Assembly: GCF_002776525.5 (NCBI RefSeq) | Contig: NC_045436.1 | Location: 100,129,696 to 100,193,695 of the forward strand | DNA from: Piliocolobus tephrosceles | Taxonomy: Eukaryota; Chordata; Mammalia; Primates; Cercopithecidae | Direction: 5' to 3' | DNA length: 64,000 nucleotides | Part shown: positions 10,480-20,905 of the stretch, piece by piece | Layout of the letters: each line of letters opens with the position of its first letter | How positions within the stretch are numbered: the stretch's first letter is position 1 | The notes under the pieces: model-generated | The model's input: the letters and a program-made list of their open reading frames with translations, nothing else | Told to the model about the DNA's origin: nothing | The model's database searches: none | Position numbers and translations under genes: made by a program

Positions 10480-10940
10480 AATGAGGAAAAAGTAACATCA
10501 CTTCTGTGATATTACTGACAAACAGGCATAATCTGAATCTAATTATGAATACATATCAGACAAATCCACACTGAGGAACAGACTCCAAAATTACTGGCCT
10601 AGCAATCTTCAAAATATCATCAAAAGGAAAAAAAGGCGGAAGAAGAGTTCCAAACTGAAGAAGATTAGAGATATGATAACAAAGGCATGCCACAATTATG
10701 ACCCAGATCTTTTTATTATAAGGTATTATTGAGACAACTGACAATTCTAGAATGGGGTCTGACGATTAGGCAGTAGAAATGCTGGAATGCTAATTTACTG
10801 ATTTTGATGGTTGTGTTGTGGATCTGTAGAACAACACTGCTATATCAGGGTGGATGGTACATCAGTTGACAATTTATTTTCATATGTTTTGGGAAAAATG
10901 TTTTTTGAATTGTACTTCCAACTACTCTGTAAGTTTCTGA
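10480..10940 (+). mobile_element. Possible L1M/L1ME 3'-UTR remnant
   Basis: 'ATATCAGACAAATCCACACTGAGG', 'AAAATTACTGGCCTAGCAATC' and 'TGATTTTGATGGTTGTGTTGTGG' resemble the long 3' UTR of older L1M/L1ME subfamilies. The assignment is from memory of the consensus and is tentative. Confidence 0.45.
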
Positions 10941-11229
10941 TTGGGAAAAAACAGCTTGAACCTACCTGAGGTAGTATGGCAACAACAAACTCATGCCATT
11001 TAACACTAATAATTATTAATTTGATACTTTAGTGAGTTATCATCTTGAAATATGGGAAATAAGTTTTTAACATACATGAACACATAGAAGGATTCATGTG
11101 GCAGATAAATTTTGTTTAGAAGAAAGAGTGCTTGAAACATGAGATGAATAACTTTGTTGTGGGTTATATGCAGCATATAAAAGAAGTTCAAGGACACTAA
11201 ACATTAAAGAAGTAAACACAGATAGATCA
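10941..11229. other. Unassigned DNA
   Basis: Short stretch between L1-derived blocks; nothing recognised. Confidence 0.4.
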
Positions 11230-11399
11230 AATTTGAGATGACTTACGTATTAAAATATTAAGTCTTCCAATTCATGAACCTAGTATAGGTCTTCATTTTA
11301 TTAGCTGTTCTTTAAGAAGACCTTCTCTAAGCAATGTTTTGCAGTTTTTGCACACAGGACATGCACATCTTTGTCAGATATAAACCTATTTATTTTGTA

Positions 11400-14300
11400 T
11401 ATATGTATTTTTAATTATACTTTAAGTTCTAGGATACATGTGCCCAACGTGCAGGTTTGTTACATATGTATACATGTGCCACATTGGTGTGCTGCACCCA
11501 TTAACTCATTATTTACATTGAGTATATCTCCTAATGCTATCCCTCCCTGCTCCATCGACCCCAAAACAGACCCTGGTGTGTGATGTTCCCCTTCCTGTGT
11601 CCAGCTGTTCTCATTGTTCAATTCCCACCTATGAGTGAGAACATGTGGTGTTTGGATTTTTGTTCTTGCGATAGTTTGCTGAGAATGATGGTTTCCAGCT
11701 TCATCCATGTCCCTACAAAGGACATGAACTCATCCTTTTTTATGGCTGCATAGTATTCCATGGTGTATATATGCCACATTTTCTTAATCCAGTCTGTCAT
11801 TGATGGACATTTGGGTTGGTTCGAAGTCTTTGCTATCGTGAATAGTGCTGCAATAAATATACGTGGGCATGTGTCTTTATAGCAGCATGATTTATAATCC
11901 TTTGGGTATATACCCAGTAATGGGATGGCTGGGTCAAAAGGTATTTCTAGTTCTAGATCCTTGAGGAATTGCCACACTGTCTTCTACAATGGTTGAACTA
12001 GTTTACAATCCCACCAACAATGTAAAAGTGTTCCTATTTCTCTACATTCCCTCAAGCACCTGTTGTTTCCTGACTTTTTAATGATTGCCATTCTAACTGA
12101 TGTGACATGGTATCTCATTGTGGTTTTGATTTGCATTTCTCTGATGGTGAGTGACGATGAGCATATTTTCATGTGCTTGTTGGTGGCATAAATGTCTTCC
12201 TTTGAGAAGTGTCTGTTCATATCCTTTGCCCACTTTTTGATTTTTTTTTTTTTTCTTGTAAATTTGAGTTCCTTGTAGGTTCTGGATATTAGCCCTTTGT
12301 CAGATGAGTAGATTGCAAAAATTTTCTCCTATTTTGTAGGTTGCCTGTTCACTCTGATGGTAGTTTCTTTTGCTGTGCAGAAGCTCTTTAGTTTAATTAG
12401 ATCCCATTTGTCAATTTTGGCTTTTGTTGCCATTGCTTTTGGTGTTTTAGTCATGAAGTCCTTGCCCATGCCTATGTCCTGAATGGTATTGCCTAGGTTT
12501 TCTTCTAGGGTTTTTATGGTTTTAGGTCTAACATTTAAGTCTTTAATCCATCTTGAATTAATTTTTGTATAAGGTGTAAGGAAGGGATCCAGTTTCAGCT
12601 TTCAATTTCTGGCTAGCCAGTTTTCCCAGCATCATTTATTAAATAGGGAATCCTTTCCCCATTTCTTGTTTTTGTCAGATTTGTCAAAGATCAGATAGCT
12701 GTAGATGTGTGATATTATTTCTGAGGGCTCTGTTCTGTTCCAGTGGTCTATTTCTCTGTTTTGGTACCAGTACCATGCCGTTTTGGTTACTGTACCTTTG
12801 CAGTATAGTTTGAAGTCAGGTAGCATGATGCCTCCAGCTTGGTTCTTTTGCCTTAGGACTGTCTTGGAAATGTGGACTCTTTTTTGGTTCCATATGAACT
12901 TTAAAGTAGTTTTTTCCAATTCTGTGAAGAAAGTCATTGGTAGCTTAATGGGGATGGCATTGAATATATAAATTACCCTGGGAAGTATGGCCATTTTCAC
13001 AATATTGATTCTTCCTATCCATGAGCATGGAATGTTCTTCCATTTGTTTGTGTCCTCTTTTATTTCATTGAGCAGTGGTTTGTAGTTCTCCTTGAAGAGA
13101 TCCTTCACATCCCTTGTAAGCTGGATTCCTAGGTATTTTGTTCTCTTGGAAGCTGTTGTGAATGGGAGTTCATTCATGATTTGGCTCTCTGTCTGTTATT
13201 GATGTGTAAGAATGCTAGTGACTTTTGCACATTGATTTTGTATTCTGAGGCTTTGCTGAAGTTGCTTATCAGCTTAAGGAGATTTTGGGCTGAGATGATG
13301 GGGTTTTCTAAATATAAAATCATGTCATCTGCAAACAGGGACAATTTGACTTCCTCTTTCCTAATTGAATGCCCTTTATTTCTTTCTCTTGCCTGATTGC
13401 CCTGGCCAGAACTTCCAACACTATATTGAATAGGAGTGGTAAGAGAGGACATCCCTGTCTTGTGCCGGTTTTCAGGGGGAATGCTTCCAGTTTTTGCCTA
13501 TTCAGTATGATATTGACTGTGGGTTTGCCATAAATAGCTCTTATTATTTTGAGATATGTTCCATCAATACCAAATTTATTGGAGTTTTTATCATGAAGGG
13601 CTGTTGAATTTTGTCAAAGGCCTTTTCTGCATCTATTGAGATAATCATGTGGTTTTTGTCTTTGGTTCTGTTTATATGCTGCATTACATTTATTCATTTG
13701 TGTATGTTGAACCAGCCTTGCATCCCAGGGATGAAGCCCACTTGATCATAGTGGATAAGCTTTTTGATGTGCTGCTGGATTTGGTTTGCCAGTATTTTAT
13801 TGAGGATTTTTGCATCGATGTTCATCATGGATATTGGTCTAAAATTCTCTTTTTTTGTTGTGTCTCTGCCAGGCTTTGGTATCAGGATGATGTTGGCCTC
13901 ATAAAATGAGTTAGGGAGGATTCCCTCTTTTTCTATGGATTGGAATAGTTTCAGAAGGAATGGTACCAGCTCCTCCTTGTACCTCTGGTAGAATTCAGCT
14001 GTGAATCGGTCTGGTCCTGGACTTTTTTTGGTTGGTAGGGTATTAATTATTGCCTCAATTTCAGAGTCTGTTATTGGTCTATTCAGGGATTCAACTTCTT
14101 CCTGGTTTAGTCTTGGGAGAGTGTATGTGTCCAGGAATTTAGCCATTTCTTCTAGGTTCTCTAGTTTATTTGCATAGAGGTGTTTATAGTATTCTCTGAT
14201 GGTAGTTTGTATTTCTGTGGGGTAAGTGGTGATATCCCCTTTATCATTTTATTGCATCTATTTGATTCTTCTCTCTTTTCTTCTTTTTTAGTCTTGCTAG

Positions 14301-15004
14301 CAGTCTATCAATTTTGTTGATGTTTTCAAAACAACAGCTCCTGAATTCATTGATTTTTTGAAGGGTGTTTTGTGTCTCTGTCTCCTTCAGTTCTGCTCTG
14401 ATCTTAGTTATTTCTTGCCTTCTGCTAGCTTTTGCATGTGTTTGCTCTTGCTTCTCTAGTTCTTTTAATTGTGATGTTGGGGTGTCAATTTTAGATCTGT
14501 CCTACTTTCTCTTGTGGGCATTTAGTGCTATAAATTTCCCTCTACACACTGCTTTAAATGTGTCCCAGAGATACTGGTATGTTGCATCTTGTTCTCATTG
14601 GCTTCAAAGAACATCTTTATTTCTGCCTTCCTTTCATTATGTACCCAGTAGTCATTCAGGAGCAGGTTGTTCAGTTTCCATGTAGTTGAGCAGTTTTGAT
14701 TGAGTTTCTTAATCCTGAGTTCTAGTTTGATTGCACTGTGGTCTGAGAGACAGTTTGTTATAATTTCTGTTCTTTTACATGTGCTGAGGAGAGTTTTACT
14801 TCCAACTATGTGGTCAATTTTGGAATAAGTGTGATGTGGTGCTGAGAAGAATGTACATTTTGTTGATTTGGGGTGGAGAGTTCTGTAGATGTCTATTAGG
14901 TCTGCTTGGTGCAGAGTTGAGGTCATTTCCTGGATATTCTTGTTAACATTCTGTGTCGCTCACTCTGGGAGCTGGAAGCCGGAGCTGTTCCTATTCAGCC
15001 ATCT
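11400..15004 (-). mobile_element. L1PA element, internally deleted, nested in L1M
   Basis: The 3' end lies at the left, where the reverse of 'CCTAGAACTTAAAGTATAATTAAAAATAC' gives the L1PA 3' UTR. The right end (14949-15004) is the reverse of the first ~56 nt of a primate L1 5' UTR ('AAGATGGCTGAATAGGAACA', then the CAGCTCCCAG region). Between them only the distal part of ORF2 remains, so the rest of the 5' UTR, all of ORF1 and the start of ORF2 are missing. The sequence duplicated at the two ends, about CTATTTATTTTG on the left and CTATTTTATATTTTG on the right, is a plausible decayed target duplication. Confidence 0.88.
11618..14990 (-). pseudogene. L1 ORF2 remnant (endonuclease end, RT, C-terminus)
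   Basis: ORF2 encodes the LINE-1 endonuclease/reverse transcriptase that copies L1 RNA into DNA. Pieces appear in consensus order on the minus strand. An endonuclease C-terminal piece at 14528-14926 contains SDHSA. An RT N-terminal piece at 13694-14146 contains 'KKSPGPDRFTAEFY' and 'PISMMNIDAKI'. A palm piece at 13174-13452 contains the FADDMI form of the catalytic box. A downstream piece at 12632-13177 and C-terminal pieces at 11984-12220 and 11618-11977 follow; the last ends SLIGGN, the usual ORF2 C-terminus. Stops and frameshifts separate the pieces and the endonuclease N-terminus is deleted, so no active protein can be made. Confidence 0.9.
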
Positions 15005-15645
15005 TCTATTTTATATTTTGATGCTATTATAAATGGCATTTTTATATCAAATCCTGACATTTTGTTTCTAGTACCTTGAAATATAACTGATTGTTCTACA
15101 TCAATTTTGTAAACTGCAACAATTTTTAATTCACTTATTAATTCTGGGAACATTTTTGTAGATTTCATTGTATTGTATACAGAGGTGATCATGTCATGTG
15201 CAAATAAAGATAGTGTTACTCTCCTTTGCCAATCTGAATGCCCTTTCTTTCTCTTGCCTTATTGCAATAGTTAAACCTCAAGTACAATGTTAAACCAAAG
15301 TGGTAAAAGTAGACATTCTTGTTTTCTTAAAGAAGAAGCAAAATGTTAATTATGATGGTAGCCATAGATTTTTTGTATATGCCCTTCATAAGGAGGAGAA
15401 TGCCCCCTCCCCATTCCTAGTTTGCTAACAGGATTTTTGCTGTTTTTTTTTTTTTTCTTTAGTGATGAATGGATGTTCAATTATGTCAACTGCTTTTTCT
15501 TTATAGAAATGATCTTTTAATTTTTTAATATGGTGAATTTTAGTGGCTGACTTTTAAATTAATCAACCTTGCTTTCCTGGGATAAACCCATGAGGTCATA
15601 ATGTGTTACAGCTTTTTATATATATTGAATAATCTAATCTTGCAA

Positions 15646-16124
15646 AGTATTCCAAGCAGAGGATCATCTAAACTCCTGGGATTACTCCACCTCTTCTTTC
15701 ATGTAATTCTATTCCATCTCAGGAAGTTTCTTCCTACATAATTACCTCTGTACACATCAGTACTGTGTCAAAAAACTGAGCTCTGCAAATTTTTTGAGCT
15801 CTCTGTGTCTAGCAGCTTTCTTCCTGATATTTGCCACTGCTAGTCTAACTGACTTAGCCTCCCCAAATCCAATTCTGTCATCTCAAAGCATTGAGACTAC
15901 TGAACTCTGTTTTTGTCCCTGACCTTTCGCTGTGGCTTAGAAACTCTCTCTAGGCAGTAATCAGGGGACAATTGTAAGGCTCACAGCATTTGTTTCTCTT
16001 CTCTTGGGGATGACTGTCCAAACTCTGAAAGTTATTTGTTCATGTAATCTACTTTTGTAGTTGATTTCATGTAAAAAATAAAAAATCTGGCTTCTGTTAC
16101 TCCTTCAGGACCAAGAACAGAAGT
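15646..16124. other. Unassigned DNA
   Basis: Follows the L1M block. No gene or clear repeat family recognised. Confidence 0.4.
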
Positions 16125-16585
16125 CATCAAATACTTTTTTAATTGACAAATAAAAAGTATGTATACTAATGGTGTACAACGTGATGTTTTGATTTATGTA
16201 CGCACTGTGGAATAGATAGATCAAGTTAATTAACATATGCTTTATCTCATACACTTACTTTTTGTGATACGAACACTTAAAATCTACTCTCTCAGCAATT
16301 TTCAAACATACAGTACATCATTAATTAACTATAGTCACCATGTTGGAACATGGATCATTCAAACTTAGTCTTCCTGTCTAACTGAAATTTTGTATACTAT
16401 GACTAACAACTATACAGTCCTCCATTCTTTAAGCTATCTTTAAGTTTCTGGTAACCACCATTCGACCATTTGTTTCTAAGAGTTTATCTTTTTTAGATCC
16501 CAAACACAACTGAAATCATGACTATTTGTATTTTTGTGCCTGGTTTATTTCACTTAACATGATGTTCTACAGGTTCATTAATTGG
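16125..16585 (-). mobile_element. L1M (MA/MB-age) 3' end
   Basis: 'TTAATTGACAAATAAAAAGT', 'GTGTACAACGTGATGTTTTG', 'CATGTTGGAACATGG' and 'TTTCACTTAACATGATGTTC' are the reverse of an L1MA/MB 3' UTR and the end of ORF2. 5' truncated at about 16585. Confidence 0.83.
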
Positions 16586-18035
16586 TTTATACTGAATTAT
16601 TTACTTTCTTCCAAAATACAATCAAGAGAATTTTTTTTAATTTGTCAACAAACATTTTTAAAATCCTATTGAACAAATACAGAAATACTCATTTTTTAAT
16701 GTTGGCAGTCCAAAAGTTTTCTTTCTTATTCTTTAGTAAAACTTTGAGATTCCATGTAAAACCCAAAACTATTAAATGACTTACAATAGAAGCAATTCAT
16801 TGACTTAAAATTTTTGTTTTAATTTGTATGAAGAAATGTTCAGATATTATAAAACAGAACATAAAATTCTAACTCACCTCCAATTTTGAAAGTTTATAAC
16901 TTACAATTTTTAGAGATTCAATGTCATAAGAGACTAGGCAGAGAGAAAGAATTGGTAGGTTGATTTCATTCTATAAACATAATTTCTAGATACTGATATA
17001 TTTTATTACCTCTAAAAGAAGCAACATCCACTACCAAAGAAGTAGATGTAATACAGCAATTCTCCTTTACCACAAAATCCTTCAATGAGAAGTAGTAACT
17101 TTTGCATCTGATTGAATGCTTTCCCTCCTAACAGAAACACAATAGAATACTAAATTAACTTATATTGAAATCACGACTATCATCTCACAAATTGTTTGCT
17201 ATCCAATGTATTAAATTAACAATTGTGTTCTCATTATATGATACTTAAGACACCTCCACAATCTATTGAAAGCTGTTCTATTATAATTATACTGCAGTAT
17301 TAATCCAGGAGCAACAGCTTCAGAACACCTACTGAATTGTAGTTTCCATTCATGTAATTTTGCAACTGAACTTAATAAAATAATTAAAGAGGTTAGTAAT
17401 TTATAGCATCTAATTTTTCATTTTAAAATTAGAGGACTGTTATTCATAATGTCATATATACTAACTGTACTAAAAAACTGAAAAAATTGAACTGCCTGAA
17501 AAAGAGCTGTCGCTTTGTGAGTGTAACTGAGTAATATACTATATTGGGAAGCAAAAGTAATATTGATGTAACGAAGTATTTTTCTAATAAATTTATGTTA
17601 GGAAAAATAAAGTTATGATGTGAATAGTAAAAAATAGAAACATATAGAAAAAATATTTTGTTTTATTTTGATAAATATTAACAATGAAAACTGTCACTAA
17701 GGAAAATACCAACTTGAAAAATAAATAATTAAATGCAATCAGTACTTTAGATAAGGGAAGAAAAATATCACTGCTATAAATATGATGGTGCTAAAGGATA
17801 ATATTCTAGGACTTAGAAATATATATATATTATGTTACACAATAGATCATATTTCTTTCCTCTGTTATAGCATTCAATGACATTATAAATCTTTCCTCTT
17901 CAAAATATGCTATATTTTTTAAATAAATCTGAGTATTGTCCATCAATCTGATTTAGGCACAGGCAAAAGAGGCTTCTTTCTTTGACTTAATACTTTAGAG
18001 GACCCATGTATCATTAAAAAAAAAATAAAAACACT
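16586..18035. other. Unassigned AT-rich DNA
   Basis: About 1.45 kb, AT-rich, with no Alu, L1 or LTR that I can recognise. The minus-strand 173-codon frame at 17943-18464 begins downstream and runs across the L1 scrap, so it is not a gene. Confidence 0.45.
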
Positions 18036-18172
18036 AGCATTAGGAAAAATACCTAATGTAGATGACGGGTTGATGGGTGCAGCAAACCACCACAGCACCT
18101 GTATACCTATGTAACAAACCTGCACGTTCTGCACATGTATCCCAGAACTTAAAGTATAATTTAAAAAAGAAA
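18036..18172 (+). mobile_element. L1PA, last ~130 bp only
   Basis: From 'TAGCATTAGGAAAAATACC' through 'AACAAACCTGCACGTTCTGC' to 'AACTTAAAGTATAATTTAAA', the end of an L1PA 3' UTR. AAAATAAAA lies just before the body and again after the tail, which may be the target duplication. A severely 5'-truncated insertion. Confidence 0.88.
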
Positions 18173-18512
18173 ATAAAATGAAGACATAAATACATTTACT
18201 AAAGAACATATAGGCATTTCTGCACATGGGATCCTGCTGCCAGTGTTGCCTGGATGGGATGTGGAACTCCAAACATCCTCTCTCATTCTTGAGACTGTTC
18301 AAGCCTGAGCAAACTGTTTGTCCACATCTTGAACCATGTGCCCTTGTAACAAAAGGTGACTGAATATGAACACCATGAAGATTGTGAGTTGTGGATTTGT
18401 TGAAATCAGAAATAAGAAATGTTTTAGTTAGTTTTACAGTTTTATTCGATTGAACTACAGGCAATAATTATTATACATTTTGAGTAACACATATTGTGAT
18501 TTTTTAAATTAA

Positions 18513-18790
18513 TTTATTTTTTTTTAGAGACAGACTAGAGTGCAGTGATGCAATCTTGGCTCACTGTAGCCTTGAATGTCCAGGCTCAAGCGATCCTTCC
18601 ACCTCACCCTCCCGAGTATCTGAAACCACAGGTGCAAGCCATCATGTCCAGTTAATTTTTAACTTTTTTGGTAGAGACAGGATCTCACTATGTACAGCCC
18701 AGGGTGGTCTTGAATGCCTGAGATCAAACAATTCTCCCACCTGGGTTTTCCAAAGTGCTGGGATTACAAGCATGAGCCACCAAGCCAGAT
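18513..18790 (-). mobile_element. AluJ-like SINE
   Basis: Antisense, with a T-rich head then 'GAGTGCAGTGATGCAATC', 'CCAAAGTGCTGGGATTACAA' and a terminal AGCCACCAAGCCAGAT. Old readings and loss of most CpGs fit AluJ. Two short plus-strand frames here are antisense-Alu frames. Confidence 0.9.
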
Positions 18791-19944
18791 ATTAAATAAT
18801 TCTGTACATTCATTTCTCCAAACATTCAAAACACCCAGGATGGGAATTGCCATGGATGGTACCTGTCCATTGGAGAGTAGAATGAGCTCACATCTCTTTT
18901 TTCAGTCTGAATTCATGTATTTTATCCCACATTCTAACCACCAAATGAAATAAAGATCTCAATGTGATGTGTCCTCCCCTACCACCACAACTGTTGTCAA
19001 ATGTGTCCTCCCCCGACCACCGCAATCGTTGTCAAATAATTACTTCTTTTCTAAAATACCATAGGACAATTATCTTGGAAATTTTAGACAAGACTATGGA
19101 CCAATAGGTTTGCACATAGCAAGGTATAGGTTGATTAAAGGCCTACTGAATACAACGTGCAAAGTACATGTCAGCTTTAAATACGCATGAAATAAGTATT
19201 CTTTATTTCTTATTGGTACAATCTTCACTCCACTTTACAAAACAATAAGTGGCACTACGAGACCCTAGATTCCAGTTAAGGAATAAAAGGAGCTGAATTT
19301 TTCCTTAATGCAGAGGTTAGAATCAGATCTTCTAAGTGGCCCTTCCAGCTTCATTCTGCAGGAATCTACTGAACAGAAGACATGAGGCATTGCTGAGACT
19401 ACTGGAACAAGTTCTTTGATTCCACACATGTTCCCAGTTGTGCTTGTCTCCCCAAATAAGAAGGTAATGTTTGGGGTAGCAGACAGACAGTCAGGCACAG
19501 AGAATTCATAGCAGGTTCACTGTGCCAAGATGTAAAATGTTCTGAAATGCTTCAGATGCTCCCTGAAGCAGGCTTGGAAAACACTATCCCCTTGCCCTCA
19601 TCTGGAAACCACACTGCTTCTTATAGAATGTTCTGTGGCTGAAGTTGGCAGTGGTAAGTTTCCACACAGCAAACAGAGTAAATAAATGAAGTATTTGCTT
19701 TTTTAAATGCTAACTAACATAGGGACTCTCAGCTGCTAGTGGAAACACTCAATTGTCAAGATTTCCCTGGGAGAATTGTCATTCTTCTACTTCAGGAAAT
19801 TGATGATATTAACATAACTAAAATTCTTAATCACACATCCACAGCTCTGGGTCAGCATCAAAGAGAGGAATCTTTTTTGAAAATAAGTAAAACATTGATG
19901 TATTGAGGCTTTTCTTTCTATTCATTTCCATTCTCTGCAGTGTC
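18791..19944. other. Unassigned DNA with a 34-bp tandem duplication
   Basis: No repeat family or exon recognised over 1.15 kb apart from the duplication at 18967-19035. This is one of the less AT-rich unassigned stretches. Confidence 0.45.
18967..19035. repeat. 34/35-bp tandem duplication
   Basis: Two adjacent copies, 18967-19000 and 19001-19035, both from ATGTGTCCTCCCC to GTTGTCAA. The second copy keeps three CG dinucleotides where the first has TA, CA and TG. Confidence 0.9.
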
Positions 19945-20110
19945 ATAGATGTCTAGAGTTGGAAGGAATCTTTGAGATTACTTAGGTCTCCTGTGGCCCT
20001 TTTCTGAGCAGGAAAAAACAGGTCTAGAGTAGTAAAATAACTTTCTCAAATTCACAAGCTCGTGGTAAATCCAGCATTGGGACTTGAGTCTCTTGATTCT
20101 CATGTCACCA
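19945..20110 (-). mobile_element. MIR/MIR3-like SINE fragment
   Basis: 'GGAAGGAATCTTTGAGATTAC', 'AACTTTCTCAAATTCACAAG' and 'CATTGGGACTTGAGTCTC' resemble the reverse of a MIR-class core and tRNA-related part. Diverged. Confidence 0.5.
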
Positions 20111-20756
20111 AATCAGCATCAGGGCATAACCACATACTGTTCAAACCATGTGTTGTCCTGCCCTCAGTTCAATTGAGGACTCCACGCTCCACCCACCATG
20201 ATTCCCATCACACTGAATTGCTGAGGGACACTTTAAATTGCACATTTTCTTCCCTGATCCAAATACACTTCCCTGTTAAACTAAACTCCAGTACCCTGCT
20301 TCTGCTTTCTCAGTAGATCCCAAAGTCATAATCATATGAAATTTTTAACTTTCCTAAACTCTTTCTTACCAAGGGCAACCACATCCCTTCTGACTCTGAT
20401 GTAGTCAGCAACTCAAGCAACCCAGATAACCTTCTCAGAGTCTGCCAAGAACTCAAGATCTGTCAAAATCATAACTCCTTCAGAGTTCTGAAAAAGTTCC
20501 AGTTTTTCTGAAAAATTTTCCCATCCGTTTGATTACCATAAAATAACAAATCTTCCAGATAATTTTTCTGCAGTTCTATTTCACTTTCAATCTTGCCATG
20601 ATTGCTTCAATGCCATTAGTTTGCCTTATGTGAACCCTTTTGCGTCTTCTTCTTATTCTGATCTTATTATTTTCTTCTCTGAGAGATTCCCAGTAGGTTA
20701 ATATGCTGAGGTCCATCTTTTTTTATGCTTTGAACTCCCTCCCCATTGGTCCCAGT
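20111..20756. other. Unassigned DNA
   Basis: No element recognised. An 84-codon plus frame at 20062-20316 starts in the MIR-like fragment and is unsupported. Confidence 0.4.
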
Positions 20757-20905
20757 GTGAGTTCTTAACCTGAGGCTTCCAGAGACCTAAGAATTGCTAG
20801 AAATTTTACACAACAATTTTGTGTATGTGTATATTTGTGTTTATTTAAAGGATCAGTCACAGTTTTAATCAGATACTCAAAAGCCTGACATCTAGAAAAA
20901 GGTTC
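20757..20905. mobile_element. Possible hAT-type MER remnant
   Basis: 'GAGTTCTTAACCTGAGGCTTCC', 'TTTTGTGTATGTGTATATTT', 'TAATCAGATACTCAAAAGCC' and 'GAAAAAGGTT' follow the layout of a common MER-type repeat with GGTTCTTAACC-like ends. The family name is not certain. Confidence 0.42.

Larger units (their letters stand above)
11230..15645 (-). mobile_element. Older L1M, split by the nested L1PA
   Basis: The left flank (11230-11399) has 'AAGTCTTCCAATTCATGAAC' and 'AAGCAATGTTTTGCAGTTTT'. The right flank (15004-15645) has 'TTTTGATGCTATTATAAATGG', 'TATCCCAGGAAAGCAAGG' (reverse) and other antisense ORF2 stretches. The two flanks join in the L1M consensus near 'AAGTATTTTATTTTTTTGATGC'. Both are much more diverged than the L1PA between them, so this is the host element. 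Coding capacity is lost. Confidence 0.82.

Noticed and set aside
12632..14926. Several minus-strand frames of 90-180 codons resembling a reverse transcriptase gene
   Set aside because: They are pieces of one L1PA ORF2 broken by stops and frameshifts and lacking its N-terminal part; they form a retrotransposon fossil, not a host gene.
17943..18464. Minus-strand 173-codon frame, among the longest in the window
   Set aside because: It reads antisense through an L1PA 3' scrap into AT-rich DNA, with no domain pattern and no splice or promoter context.
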